64,000 nucleotides of DNA, taken from assembly GCA_034401135.1 (NCBI GenBank), contig JAWZSP010000002.1:4154001-4218000 (forward strand), read 5' to 3'. The translations under genes were made by a program, and so were the position numbers. Shown in pieces: positions 11,196 to 22,449 of the stretch (positions are counted from its first letter, which is position 1; each line of letters opens with the position of its first letter). The stretch is from Volutella citrinella (Eukaryota > Ascomycota > Sordariomycetes > Hypocreales > Nectriaceae). The notes under the pieces are model-generated. The model was not told where the DNA came from and did not search any database. It saw only the letters and a program-made list of their open reading frames with translations.

Positions 11196-12876
11196 ATGAC
11201 TATGTGGCACAGTTTATACGCATCAGCAAAGGACCTACCAGTCTTTGTACTAGCGGCATCGTCCGTCGCTGTGCTGTTTCTTCTCCAAGTCGTTTATTAC
11301 CGCTACCTTCATCCTCTGAGCAAGTACCCTGGCCCATTTCTGGCATCCTTTTCGAATCTATGGAAGGTCCAACAGCTGTGGAACCTCCACTTGCCCGACC
11401 GACTCATTGAGCTGCACGAGAAACACGGAGACGTTGTCCGAATAGGCCCAACTCAACTATCTTTCCGACAGGGCACAGCCGTTGCCCGCATTTATAAAGC
11501 TGGACGACAGCTACCCAAGACCAAGTTTTATGATGGGTTCACGTCCTTCAACCCAAACCTGTTTGGTACGCAGGATGAGGCGGTGCGTAATTTGAGAAAT
11601 GCGTCTAATGTGCGAATGCCATTTTAACGAGAAGCCAAAGATTCACTCCGCCCGGCGTCGTCAGATGGCCCACGCTTTCTCCTTGCAGTCAATCAAGAAG
11701 ATGGAGAAACATATCGACCAGCATATGATACAATTCCGTCGAAACCTCGACTACTATGCCAACAACGGGGAGGTTTTCGACTTGAAAGAACTCATTGCAT
11801 TCTTTGTTCTCGATGTCCTCGGAGACCTTGCCTTCAGCACCAACTTCAACTCGCAAGTCAAACAAGATGTCTCTAAACTCCCGCCGATCAACGACCACAT
11901 CTTCCTAGCATGTCTTCTTGGAATGGTACCCGACCTCATGCCGTTTATGAAGGCCATATTTCCCTGGGTTCCGGTACCATGGCTTCAAAACTTGCTGCGA
12001 GCTCGACAGGACCTGAAAGATCTGACGGCCAAGTGTGTTGGCCAAAGAATTAGGGGCAAGTCTGCTGGAAGAGACGATCTTTTGACTTGCCTTATCGATG
12101 CTGTCGATCCTGAAAGCGGCGCCAAGCTCACAGAACTGGACATACAGACTGAGGCGTTTGCATTTATGTATGCTGGTCCATATCCATTCATGGAATCTGC
12201 AAAGCTGATAATATGACAGAGTTGCAGGATCACACACCACGTCTGGAACTCTGACTCTTCTCTTCTCTCATCTCCTTCAAAATACCAGCATCGCCCAAAA
12301 AGTAACGGACGAGGTTGACAGTGCGCTGCAAAATGTCACGAACGAAATTGTCCCGGTCGATGACTTAGACAAGATGTTGCCGTACACAATGTCGTGTCTT
12401 GATGAGAATTTCCGGATCAACCCAGTCTTTACTATGCCTTTGGAGCGGAAGGTAACAGCCAAAGGAGGTTTCGAGATTGCAGGACACTTGATACCAAAGG
12501 GGGTGGGTATTCTGCCGAGTCCGACTACTTGATATGGAGCTAAGAGGAGAAACAGACTACCGTCTTTAGCTTGAACCACGTTGTGCAACACAACCCGGCC
12601 ATCTGGGGCAACGATCATAACAAATTCGATCCTACCCGATTTACTCGCCCTGAGTCCGAGAATCTAAAACAGTATCTGAGTCCGTTTAGCATTGGACATC
12701 GTATGTGTATTGGCCGGAATATGGCCATGACCAACATGCTGAAACTGGTCTCGACGACGTTCAAATACTATCAACTAGAGATGGAGGATCCTAAACAAAA
12801 GATTACAACAATAAGTGTCGGAATCTCTGAGAAGGAGGGTCCGTTGATGTGTCGTGTTAGAAAGCGCGCAAACTGA
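11196..12876 (+). CDS. Cytochrome P450 monooxygenase
   Basis: ER-anchored heme monooxygenase of 508 aa. Exons 11196-11582, 11632-12167, 12220-12502 and 12556-12876, with introns of 49, 52, 53 bp. It has an N-terminal membrane anchor (residues about 12-32), the YRYLHPLSKYPGP hinge, an I-helix AGSHTTSGT segment (A/G-G-x-x-T-T type), the ExxR motif in CLDENFRINP, and the heme loop FSIGHRMCIGRN with the axial Cys at residue 453. All diagnostic motifs are present, so it looks functional. The CYP family cannot be assigned by eye. The hinge and B-region resemble fungal CYPs such as pisatin-demethylase-like or benzoate-hydroxylase-like groups. It is divergent from the hydrolase and convergent with a Zn2Cys6 factor only 180 bp beyond its stop. 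Confidence 0.88.
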
Positions 12877-13056
12877 GGATTGGGGGAGGAGGGCCTTTGA
12901 ACAATGTTTAGTAGTGGACAGGACTCTCGTGCGTACCACTTTTTACCACGATGATTCTGAATCATGAGAATTTGACAGAAGATGAAATGACAGACTGTAA
13001 AATTATAAACCCTCAATTTGATAAGACTTCGGTGTATCAAAACAACCGCTTCCTTC

Positions 13057-15352
13057 TCAGAACGGCAACTCAGAAGAAATAAAAGGGAAATCAAAGAACC
13101 CCCCAGAATCCCCGACGACATCAAAGTACAGACCGGATGTGTTCCTCACACCAGTTTCTCTCTCTCCATGATCAGATACCCCGAATGATGACGCATTCAT
13201 AGCAGAGTTGGGAAAAAACTCCTCCAACAGGACCATGGTGTTCAGGTCCCCCATCTCTCCTTCAGCAATGTTCTCGGGTGTATTAAATGACACTGAATTG
13301 CGTAAACGTCCTGGAAGTTCTCGCAAACCCCGCAACTGCTCCCATAGGCGCACCATCGGGGCTGACCTGGTGCTGAGAAGCTCAATCAAATCCAGCGCAG
13401 CCTCAAACTCGTCCCGCACTTCCTCCAAGAACAAGGTGTGGGCGAATACTACTGCCAATAGCAAATTTCCAAACGCGGTAAGTATTAGGTGCTTGAAGAA
13501 TAGTGGGTGAGATTTGATGTGTGGTGTGCGTGCATTGAGCTTAGAGAGTGTCGAGATGCAGTCTTGAGCCACTTGTACAGCTGTCTGAGTATTCCTGTCG
13601 TTTTGGGTCCTTGATTGTAGTGATTGCAACACTGGCCGGAACACCAAATTCCGAAGATGGCATTGCCGGAGATAAAAAATGGTCGGGAGGTAGTGATAGC
13701 TCGTGTTGTTTTCGTTTGAACCAAGTTGCGCCAAATCGAGCTTGAGGTGGCCAGGAAGCTCTTCATACCATTGCTTGATGAGGAAGTCGAGATATTCGAG
13801 ATTTTCTCGCGAAACATCACCTCCTTTCTCACCATTTGTGTTCAGAGCCTCCCAGGTCTTGCCCGCGAGTTTCGTCCAGCGGAGTAGATAGTATACGGTG
13901 TCATCTGACTTGCTCTGTTCACGTTAGCCATGGAAAATAATCAGCGATTTTGTTTTTCACCAACCAGATTAAATAGCGATTGGTCAATGTGCGAGTCTTG
14001 TATCGAGTACGGAATTCCTTGGCCGAGGCTAGTACGTCTTTCGAGCATGTAGACAGACCAGAAGGTATTCAGGGCAACGAGTCTATCCTTGGCGTTTGGG
14101 AACGTCTTTTCAAGCATTATGCGACGGTGCAGGCCCATTTCTAAGCAGAGCCTCGCAGCGATTGCGATTATGCGACCAGTACGCACCTCTTCGTCGAGGT
14201 GATAGTGATAATGGGCCTAATGGCAGCTGTTAGTACTCTAGTAGTGGTGAAGAGGATGTCCACTTACCGTTAAGACCAAGATTTGTATGCCATTGATTCC
14301 ATTCGAATTCCAAAGCAAGCCCTCAGTTGCCTCTGTTGTGCTTTGGAAGAGCCTCTCCGCTTGGTCATTCTTGCCTCCCTGTTCGATGGTCTTTGCAATG
14401 GCCAAGATAATTTTCAGCTTGATTGTCTCGTCGTTGAAGAGAGCCTCCACAGCCTGCCCCTTTTCTGAAATGGATGTTTTCATTCTTGTCGATTCCAAAC
14501 AAGTGTATACCTGGTCAATCACGTTCAACGTTGTGTTTCGGCACACCACTGGGTAGAGCATGCCGACGCTATCGAACCACACACTTGACAGTCTGATAGC
14601 GTCTCTTCTTGGGAGATCCCACAAAGGATCCATACTTAGCATCTTCATGAATGAGCTGTAACTTGCCAGAGGGAATGAAGGGCTTGTAAAAGCGCGCTGG
14701 AGTGAGGTCTCCTTGTCCAGGATAGCAGAAGCCATCCCCATGGCCTCCAGGTTCCCTTTCACGACATTCAGAGCGAATTCAGAGCTTGATGGACCGCAGA
14801 ACTCTGGAGTATACTGTGCTTGACCAGGGCTGGTATGCACTGACGTAGTGGAGGCGGCCCGAGGAGCTGACTGCATGGCCCGTGGCAAGGCGTCGCTCAG
14901 AGAGGCATCCTGGTCCTCATATGCTGCCTGAGAGGACTGGCTGTTGTCCTCCAAGCACGAATTCGCCGGTTGTTGCGTGCTATTTTGACTTATCAGAAGG
15001 AGGCATAGCGAACAGATGGCGGGGAAGAGGCGAGGCGACGCACTGTTCTATTTGGGACAGGGGATGGTGAGCTTTGGAATATTCACAGACTTTTTGCTGT
15101 GCGCTACAGCCCCCACAAGGTAATGTGCCTTCAGAGGAGATTTAGCTGGAGCGATGGGCGGGTGTGGAGGAAGTCTCTTGAATTTACCATCACATTTGGT
15201 CTTCCTTCGCTTGCAGCTGATACTGCACTCTCGTCAGCCGGGGGCAGGATCCGGGGGGAAGCGAAGAGGAAGTCTTACCAGGCCTGGTTTACGTATTGCC
15301 CTCGTTTTGTGCGAGGACGAGTCGCGCGGGTTCGTCTCAGAGGTTCAGCCAT
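13057..15352 (-). CDS. Zn2Cys6 transcription factor with fungal_trans domain
   Basis: Predicted pathway regulator of 674 aa. Exons 15279-15352, 15188-15222, 15044-15128, 14268-14988, 13965-14216 and 13057-13914, with introns of 50-59 bp. The zinc cluster is spread over the first three exons: Cys 25, 28, 35, 41, 44 and 51 (Cx2Cx6Cx5Cx2Cx6C). It becomes readable only after removing two introns, one acceptor being TGCAG at 15223-15227. The middle-homology region has the typical YPVVCRNT and WSVYMLERRTSLGQGIPYSI segments. The fourth exon is joined through a less certain acceptor (GATAAG, intron 14989-15043), and the fifth intron uses a weak GTTGGT donor. It sits between the P450 and the ligase/amidase genes and is the obvious candidate to control them. 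Confidence 0.82.
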
Positions 15353-15789
15353 GAGCGGCGTTGAAACGGAGTGGATGAAGATTGGAACCTGCGTCGTCGG
15401 CAAGTCCGGGGTAGTTTGGCAAGGTCCATTGGGGGTGTAACTGTAACAAAGTGCGGGGAACATGCATTTTGGGGCTGAATCAAGTACGATTGTGCACGTG
15501 ACACCCCAAAGCGAACGAATCAATAAATAGTCAAAACAAATCTGCTACCCTATAATTATCATGTACGAAGGAGCCTCCACATGTTTGTCAGCCCTCCGAG
15601 GACTGAAAAAGCGAATAATCCAAGGGATCATTAAGTGATTTCGCATGCAACAGGCGCAATCGCTTTTCTTCTTCTTCTACATGGTTGTGAAACCTCCAGA
15701 TGAAGCAGCTCTAGACACTGCTGGCTCTTCAAGACAAGATATGGATGCTTATTCCCCAGACACCCCAACATGTACAATTACCAAGCATA

Positions 15790-16335
15790 TCAATGCGTCC
15801 CTGGAAATGTTTTAAGGAGATGGACGAAGCCTTGGAAGTTGGCAACTTCTGGGCAGATCATGGCGGCAGTGAAGTCCAGGATCTCGCGGTGCTCCTCCAG
15901 GGCAAGGTTCTCGTTCGGTAGGATTGCCAGCGGGTGAGAGATCAATTGTGTGGTCGGGGGTGATTGCCAATGTATTGTGTGCGTTGCGGGTGACACTGGG
16001 GATGCCCTGGAGGCAATGTTGGCGCTGTGCACCTGGAAGTCATCGACGTGCTTCGGGATGCAATCAACCACTGCTTTTAGCAAGCTGGGGTTGGATGAAT
16101 TGGTCGAGAGAGGTGACGGCGAGGTCTCAGTTACTAGTCCAAAACCGAGGCCCTGGTGGGTACGTTGTCGCTTCTGGCGGGGAGAGACTTTCGGGGGCTG
16201 GCTCTGTGTCTGTTGGTTGTGTTCCCGGCCCATCGGCCAGCGAGTGGGACCAGCTCCACACTCCGAAGCGGTTTGCCGAGGCGTCTGGTGCATGTTATCA
16301 GTTGAATTTACTGGGGTTGGTTCCCCATCCGTCAA
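15790..16335 (-). CDS. Hypothetical or degenerate open frame
   Basis: A 181-codon frame, Ser/Thr/Pro/Gln-rich in its first half, with a basic PRQKRQR patch. The C-terminal part (LPNENLALEEHREILDFTAAM) looks coding. A second minus-strand frame at 16360-16548 (TTAQTSALSPGMHFLTRNLRN) could be an upstream exon of the same gene, but I cannot find a clean splice join. It may be the tail of a decayed regulator or metabolic gene. No domain is recognised, and it may not be a gene. Confidence 0.25.
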   Translation of the reverse strand: MTDGEPTPVNSTDNMHQTPRQTASECGAGPTRWPMGREHNQQTQSQPPKVSPRQKRQRTHQGLGFGLVTETSPSPLSTNSSNPSLLKAVVDCIPKHVDDFQVHSANIASRASPVSPATHTIHWQSPPTTQLISHPLAILPNENLALEEHREILDFTAAMICPEVANFQGFVHLLKTFPGTH

Positions 16336-16929
16336 AGGTGATGTAGTCTTCAGGCTGTGTTACCACTTAAGGTGGGCAGAGACCGGAACCCGCGCCGGAA
16401 AAGAGTGGGCCAAGATAGGATATCTTGCGCTAGTTCCGACGAGCAAATCAGGAGGGGCCCCAAGGATCCACATGTTCCGGAGATTCCGTGTGAGAAAGTG
16501 CATGCCGGGACTGAGGGCTGAGGTCTGGGCTGTCGTAACCAGGAGCAACGTCGCTTCGTTGGATGTGGCGGCAGGGTATCATCTGGTCGAGGCTGCATCC
16601 AAGGCGTTGGCCCAACTAGGCGAAGGACGACAAGAGATGCGAACATGGCGTCCAGGGGGATGCATACTTTGAGGTAGTAGGTGCGGAAATGAAAGATGAC
16701 CAACCGCACCTATTGCCTCCGTTTAGTGCTTAGGCGTAATGCGCCTACTGTTGGGCAACTACCGAGCCGCCGAGGCCGTCGTCTTTGCTACCGAGATACG
16801 AGCTCTGGAGTGGGTTTACAGCTCCACATAGAGTGCTGATATATCTACCATTTGGATCAATGTCTTTGTGCTGTAGTGTGGATAACCAACACATCGATAC
16901 CGACCTATCCCAAATCTTATTCTTTCAAG

Positions 16930-18687
16930 ATGCCAATCGAGTCACGGTGGTCTGTACCAGTGCCTGCAGTTTCATTGCAATCATGGCTGTTCGGCTCTCC
17001 CACTGGAACTCTTCCAGATCGCAAGGCCTTTTTAGACGCCGATGACCCCGACCTTCGATATCTTACTTTTGACGACTTCAGATCATGGTCTAAGCGGGTT
17101 GCGCTGGGCCTCACAAATGCCGGTCTGCATCCCGGAGACAGAGTCCTTCTCTTCAGTGGGAATGACCTCTTCTATCCCGTCATCATGTTGGGCGTCATCA
17201 TGGCCGGAGGTGTCTTCACCGGGGCCAGTCCCTCTTTCACAAGCAGAGAGCTCAAGTATCAACTGGCTGACTCTGGTGCAAAGTTCATGCTGGCTGGGAC
17301 GGCCGTAATGGAGACAGCGCTGGAAGCAGCCACGCAAGTCGGCATCGCCAAGGACCACATATTCGAGTTCAACAGCAGAGAACGAAACCAGGGACAGGCT
17401 CAAAATCATGGTGTCAAGCACTGGATGGATCTTGCCGGAGGGATGCAGGAGTCGGAGCGGTTTCGATGGGTCGAGCCCGCTGAATCGACAGCAACGTGCT
17501 CCCTCAACTACAGCTCAGGATCGACTGGCGTCCCCAAAGGCGTGGAAATCACACACGGAGCCTATGTCGCTCATAGCGAGATGATGGCTTGGATTCGTTT
17601 CCAAGACCCAAAGTTTGACAAAGGCAGAGACCAGGGATCCATGCTGTGCTTCACACCGCTCTATCACGCCATGAGCCAAGCCAATTTTATACTTGTGCAA
17701 CCAAAAGTTGGTATACCAGTATATATTATGGCGGGATTCAAGTTGGAAGGCATGTTGAAGCATATTCAGAGCTTTGGAGTCACAAGTTTCATTTGTGTGC
17801 CTGCTGTTCTCATTGCTTTGGTCAAAAGCCCGCTACGCAAGAACTACGACTTGAGCAGCTTACGAGAGGTAATATGCGGCGCCGCGCCACTGGCACCAGA
17901 GGTGGCTAGGGCCACAGAGAAGCTCTTTCCTACTGGCTCGCTACTCGTTCGTCAGGGCTGGGGAATGACTGAACTCACCTGCGGCGGTACGGGCTGGGAT
18001 CCGACAGCTACGCAGCCAGATGAGTCTGTTGGTGAGGCACTGCCCAACTGCGCCATCAAACTAGTGGATGAAAAAGGAGAGGAGATTACGAAGCCTCATA
18101 CGCCAGGAGAACTCTTCTTCTCTGGGCCAAATCTGATGAAGGGTTACTGGCTGAAGCCGGCGGCCACTGAGGAGGCACTGACGAATGAGGGTGGAAGAGT
18201 TTGGCTTAGGACAGGTGACATTGCATATGTGGACAAGTATGCCCCAGGTGGTAAAGTACATCTTGTTGACCGGGCAAAGGAGCTTATCAAAGTCAAGGGG
18301 TTTCAGGTAGCCCCAGCCGAGCTGGAGGCCGTTATCCTGGAACACCAGCATGTGGCCGATGTTGGCGTCGTCGGTGTTATCGTTGACGGGGCCGAGCTCC
18401 CGCGAGCTTATGTGGTGAAAGTCCCGAGTGCTTCTATTGAAGCTAGGGATATTGCCGAGTGGGTAGAGGGCCGCCTCGCCAGGTACAAGTGGCTTGCTGG
18501 TGGTGTGAAATTCGTGGGGAGCATCCCGCGCCTCCAGGTAATGTCCAATTCCAAGCCAACCGAGTCCAAGTACTAACCGAGAATACTGGAAAAGTCAGGA
18601 AAGATACTGAGACGAGAGTTGAGAGTGTGGGCCAAGCAAGAGATGGCTCGAAGTGGACGGAAATCCGCAACTGCCAAGCTTGCTTAG
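16930..18687 (+). CDS. Acyl-CoA synthetase / 4-coumarate-CoA-ligase-like adenylating enzyme
   Basis: ANL-superfamily enzyme of 566 aa that activates a carboxylic acid with ATP and loads it on CoA. Exons 16930-18537 and 18595-18687 with a 57-bp intron. The P-loop SSGSTGVPKG is at about residues 195-204; RQGWGMTE, the GELFFSGPNLMKGYW segment, LRTGDIAYVD and the hinge VDRAKELIKVKGFQVAP follow in order. The C-terminal catalytic lysine (IPRLQ-SGKILRR) is encoded only by the last exon. That join is supported by a perfect TACTAAC branch site at about 18571-18577, whereas reading through the intron ends at a stop without the lysine. The start ATG at 16930 gives the usual N-terminus; an in-frame extension upstream is unlikely. 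The C-terminus ends KLA, not a standard peroxisomal SKL. The acid substrate is unknown; an aromatic or medium-chain acid is plausible from the context. Confidence 0.85.
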
Positions 18688-19499
18688 ATCCTTAAAGCGT
18701 GCGACAAACACGAACAAGTTGAGCTTCCACGTTGGGTGTCTGGACCATTCGTTCTTTTCTTGACTAAATTAGTGAAAGAAAATTGTTTTCCTGGTTGTCC
18801 AATACTGTCTGTGCCAGTCGTGTGGGTGTTGTGGATGTGTCAATCGTCGCTAGGTGGCCGTAGATGTCGCAACCGCAAGGTTGTGCAATCAATGCAGAGA
18901 CTCTAGAAGCTTCACACAGGACCAACTCAGTGGGTTGCAAAAACCCCAGTATAGCGCATTTAGATGGGACTGCATCTGTTTTGCACATATATTCTCTGTC
19001 GATAGTCATCATCGATGCCTAGAGCAGCAACATGCCTTGGCCATCATCCCGTTTCACACTGATCCCGCGCCCAACTTTCCACTCAACTAGATCGCCAAAT
19101 ATGGACACAGAGAGCGTGGTGCCTTCATAGACCTAGCAAAATTGCAGTTAGGTCTGCGTGTAGAATGGGTGCCAAGGGCGCGGAGGGCATGAATAGCATC
19201 GCGGCAGCTTGGGGGCAGTCACGACCAGGAGACCACAACGCTTGCACCGACTTCAGCTTCGAGGCTTACATAGGTAGCCTACAAAGAGATCCATGACCCC
19301 ATGGGTTGGCAGATATTACAAGAGACAAACAAATCATGGAAAACTGTCTGGTGCTTCAACAAGCGGATTCGTTTCAACACAGATCGAGCTGAGTCAAGAA
19401 AGTTGAGGATCCATTTACACGCCCGGAAGTAGGCGAAAGGACACAAGACTATATTTTCTGATCGCAAAACTACTACCCCATGGCATGTAAGAAAGGAAA
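18688..19499. other. Convergent 3' intergenic region
   Basis: About 0.8 kb between the 3' ends of the ligase and the amidase. It has only short frames without recognisable similarity, and I see no RNA gene. Confidence 0.5.
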
Positions 19500-21463
19500 T
19501 TAGAATTTTGCCTTTCCAACATTTGTGTTTAGCACGTCAGCGATCACCTCTGTCGCCATCAACACCTCCTCATCGCGCAGCCTCCATCCGACGACCTGCA
19601 CGTGTGCAGGCGCACCATGAAGAGCATTTGCATCGTCTTTTCTCAAGTTAGCACACCTCTTGATATATGATCATGACTAAGAGATCTCGAAACCACCAAG
19701 AGATGGCCTGTCAATGGCCAATATTGGGGGGCGGGGGGCACTTACAGCCTTCAACATCTCCATTGTCAATATTCTTATCCGCTTTCAAGAAGGGGATGAT
19801 AGAAGCAGGACACTGGTCACTCGGTTAGCCTGAGAAGCAAGAGGGTATTTGTTGAAGGTCACAACTTACATCCAACAGGTTCCAAATCATGGTGTAGACT
19901 GGCAAGCCATATCCCCAGTGAGGCATTCCGGTTCCTTGATGGCCCGGGCAGAGCAATACATCAAAGTCGTGGTCTGCCCACTTCTTGTGCCAGGCAAGTT
20001 GATAATCGCCACGATCGCCATGGAATTTCCAGATGTCATCCAGTGTACTCTTGGGCATCCCCGCCATCATTTGCCTCATCTCTTTCATGGCGGGCAAGAT
20101 TTCCTCTTCACCATCATCCAGGAACTGCATTAGAGTGGCCTTGGTATCGAAGCCAAGGGAATGGACATAAATACCCAAGCAATCGAGCGTACCAGCTTGT
20201 TCTGGGGTGGAAATGGGGATAATTTCATGCCCGGCAGCCTTCAGAGCCTGAGAAGCATTACGAAGTGCCCGGAGGATGGGTGGGAACACGGGGTTTTCGG
20301 CTGTGCCCTCCCAGTAGCCAATTTTAAGCTTCCTCTGGGGAACGTCTACCCAAGGGATTGCGAGAGCGGTAGAGTCGCTCCTCCAGGCGTCATTGGCAAT
20401 AATTGACTTACAGAAATAGGTGAGATCCCGCGCACTGTTGGCGTGAGGCCCAGCAGAAGGCGGAATTCCAGGCCAGCCCTTTGGGATGTGAAACTGCTGA
20501 CCAGCAAACGGAATTCGGTTCGCCGTGGGCTTGAATCCGTAACATCCACTGACAAGAGAAGGTGATCTGATGGAGCCGCCAATATCAGTACCCAGGCCCA
20601 GAGGCGAGCCCCGAAAGCCAAGCAGGGCGCCCTCTCCAGTGCTGCTACCGGCGGCACCCAGTGTGAGCTTGTGGGGATTCAGTGTAACGCCGAATACGTT
20701 GTTCTCGCCTTCCATTGCCTAGATTCACGTCTTAGAGGCGGATTTCCTGCAAGGGATGCATACGCTTAAACGTTTTACTCACAAAAAGCCCTTGAGGGAC
20801 ATTGGTTTTGCAGTACAGGACGGCACCTGCATTGAGGAGTATATCGACAATTGGCGAGTTCTCATCGGCTACTGGCTTGGTCAAGTATGCAACAAAGCCC
20901 AGGGTGGCAGCTTCACCCTTGACCATCCACATGTCCTGGTGAAGTAGTTGTCAACTTGTGCTAAGCATGGCGTGTGGCTGAAGCTGAGAGAGAGCATACC
21001 TTGAGACTGATGGGTAAGCCGTGGAATGGCCCAATAGGCTTCTTCTCCTTGGCAAAATATGCGTCCAATTCCTTTGCTCGCTCAATAGCCTTGTCAAAGA
21101 ATATCTCCGTCAAAGGATTGATCTTTTGTCATGTGAGCAGTTTGCATGTAGAGCTCGACCCATTGCACTCACGAGCTGTTGGGCGATGGCTGCGCGCTTA
21201 CAAAACGCCGTGGTAACGTCGAGGGACGACAGAGCCCCAGAGGCGAGCTTCTCCAGAAGAGCAGTGGCATCGTACTTTTCCGTAATCTCACGTTCTCGAG
21301 GGGTGAGGAGTGATGTCTGGTCAAGCAGATCAAAGGCGCTGATGGGGTTATCGCGACGAGCCTGGCTGGTGATGTTTTCATCCAGCCGCCATTCAGCTGG
21401 GATTTTCGAATCCCGATAAGCCCGCTTTTCGCGGATGAGTGACTGCCAATCGACTGACGACAT
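19500..21463 (-). CDS. Amidase signature family enzyme (acetamidase-like)
   Basis: Hydrolyses a carboxamide to acid and ammonia, or a related amide. 539 aa from exons 21173-21463, 21000-21122, 20783-20935, 19870-20718, 19746-19812 and 19500-19636; introns 50-109 bp. The Ser-cisSer-Lys triad is complete: Lys138 in GLPISLK, Ser214 in [10 protein letters not shown] and Ser238 in GTDIGGSIR, with spacing almost the same as in fatty-acid amide hydrolase. NNVFG.TLNPH and the C-terminal [12 protein letters not shown] are typical of fungal AmdS/GmdA-type amidases, and the length is normal. It is convergent with the CoA-ligase gene, so an amide-to-acid-to-acyl-CoA route is conceivable. The true substrate is not visible. 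Confidence 0.88.
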
Positions 21464-22449
21464 GATGATGCTGATGATGTAGCTTCAAAGGCAGGGACAA
21501 AGGGTTAAAAGCTTTGGAGAATTGTTGAAGGACAATCAAGGATGCGTAAAGACGTATTCTGCAGGCTTTATCCATCAGCGAGGCCTGTTGTTAAATAGAC
21601 GACGATAACGGCGCGTGTTTATCTCGTGTTGACACTGAAACTGGAAGCATTCGGTCAATTCGGTCATGCAATGCCTCGGCACACCTGTCAATTGTCCCTC
21701 GGACGAGATAGATAGAATCTGATGTTTATCTCTCCTCTCCCCGACCCCGCCCCCACCCCCGCACATTCCACCTGCTTGGCTTGTCCTGCAGTAAGATCGG
21801 AATTCGAACCCTGTCACGCAGTCATCCGCTTGGTATTCCGGCAGCTCGGAACTCTACACTAGGCCACAAGCGTTGTTAGTGTCTCGATTTTTGCCAAACG
21901 TGGCAAGTCGATAAGCCAGCCGCCACAAACCGGAACTTGACCCCAAGATATGGAAATTCCGGGGAACCCCAGCTGTATGATGAGCCCCTGCTTCCAATCA
22001 ATGCCTCCATGCTCCCGAGACATTAGCTGTGGATGCGCAGCCAGGGGGCAAACCTGTAGCGTGAATTGGTCTCGAAGATGATGGTGGGGTGGTTGAGCTT
22101 CCGACTGGCGTGTTGCTTTTGTGTTCCCCATGTCGGCCCCTGAGCGGCGCTGAAGCGACGCTGTGGCTAGATAAACTGAATGACCACCCATTGAACTGGC
22201 CCTGTTTTATTGTTTTGGAGCTTCCCCTCCTCCTGTTTCCACTCTAGTACCAGCCCAATCCAGCGTAATGTCAGCAGCCTCACGAAGTGACTGCCCAAAA
22301 AAGTAGCCGAGCACTTGGCGCCATGCCTCCCCCTGAGCTTGCAGCTGTCAACAGTGATGTATTTATTGTGAACTTCCCACTTGTGGATCCTGCAGTGGAG
22401 TAGGCCATCGCAGCGTGCGTAGGCAGACGGCAAAATCGCAGGCACAGCC
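21464..22449. other. Divergent intergenic region
   Basis: About 1 kb between the amidase and the receptor gene, so it should hold both promoters. A purine/pyrimidine-biased patch (CCCCGACCCCGCCCCC type) lies at about 21735-21765. A tRNA B-box-like string at about 21795-21810 does not belong to a foldable tRNA. Confidence 0.45.

Noticed and set aside
21780..21865. tRNA-like sequence with a GGTTCGAATTC B-box on the minus strand
   Set aside because: The T-stem does not pair, there is no acceptor stem and no proper anticodon arm, so I do not call a tRNA.
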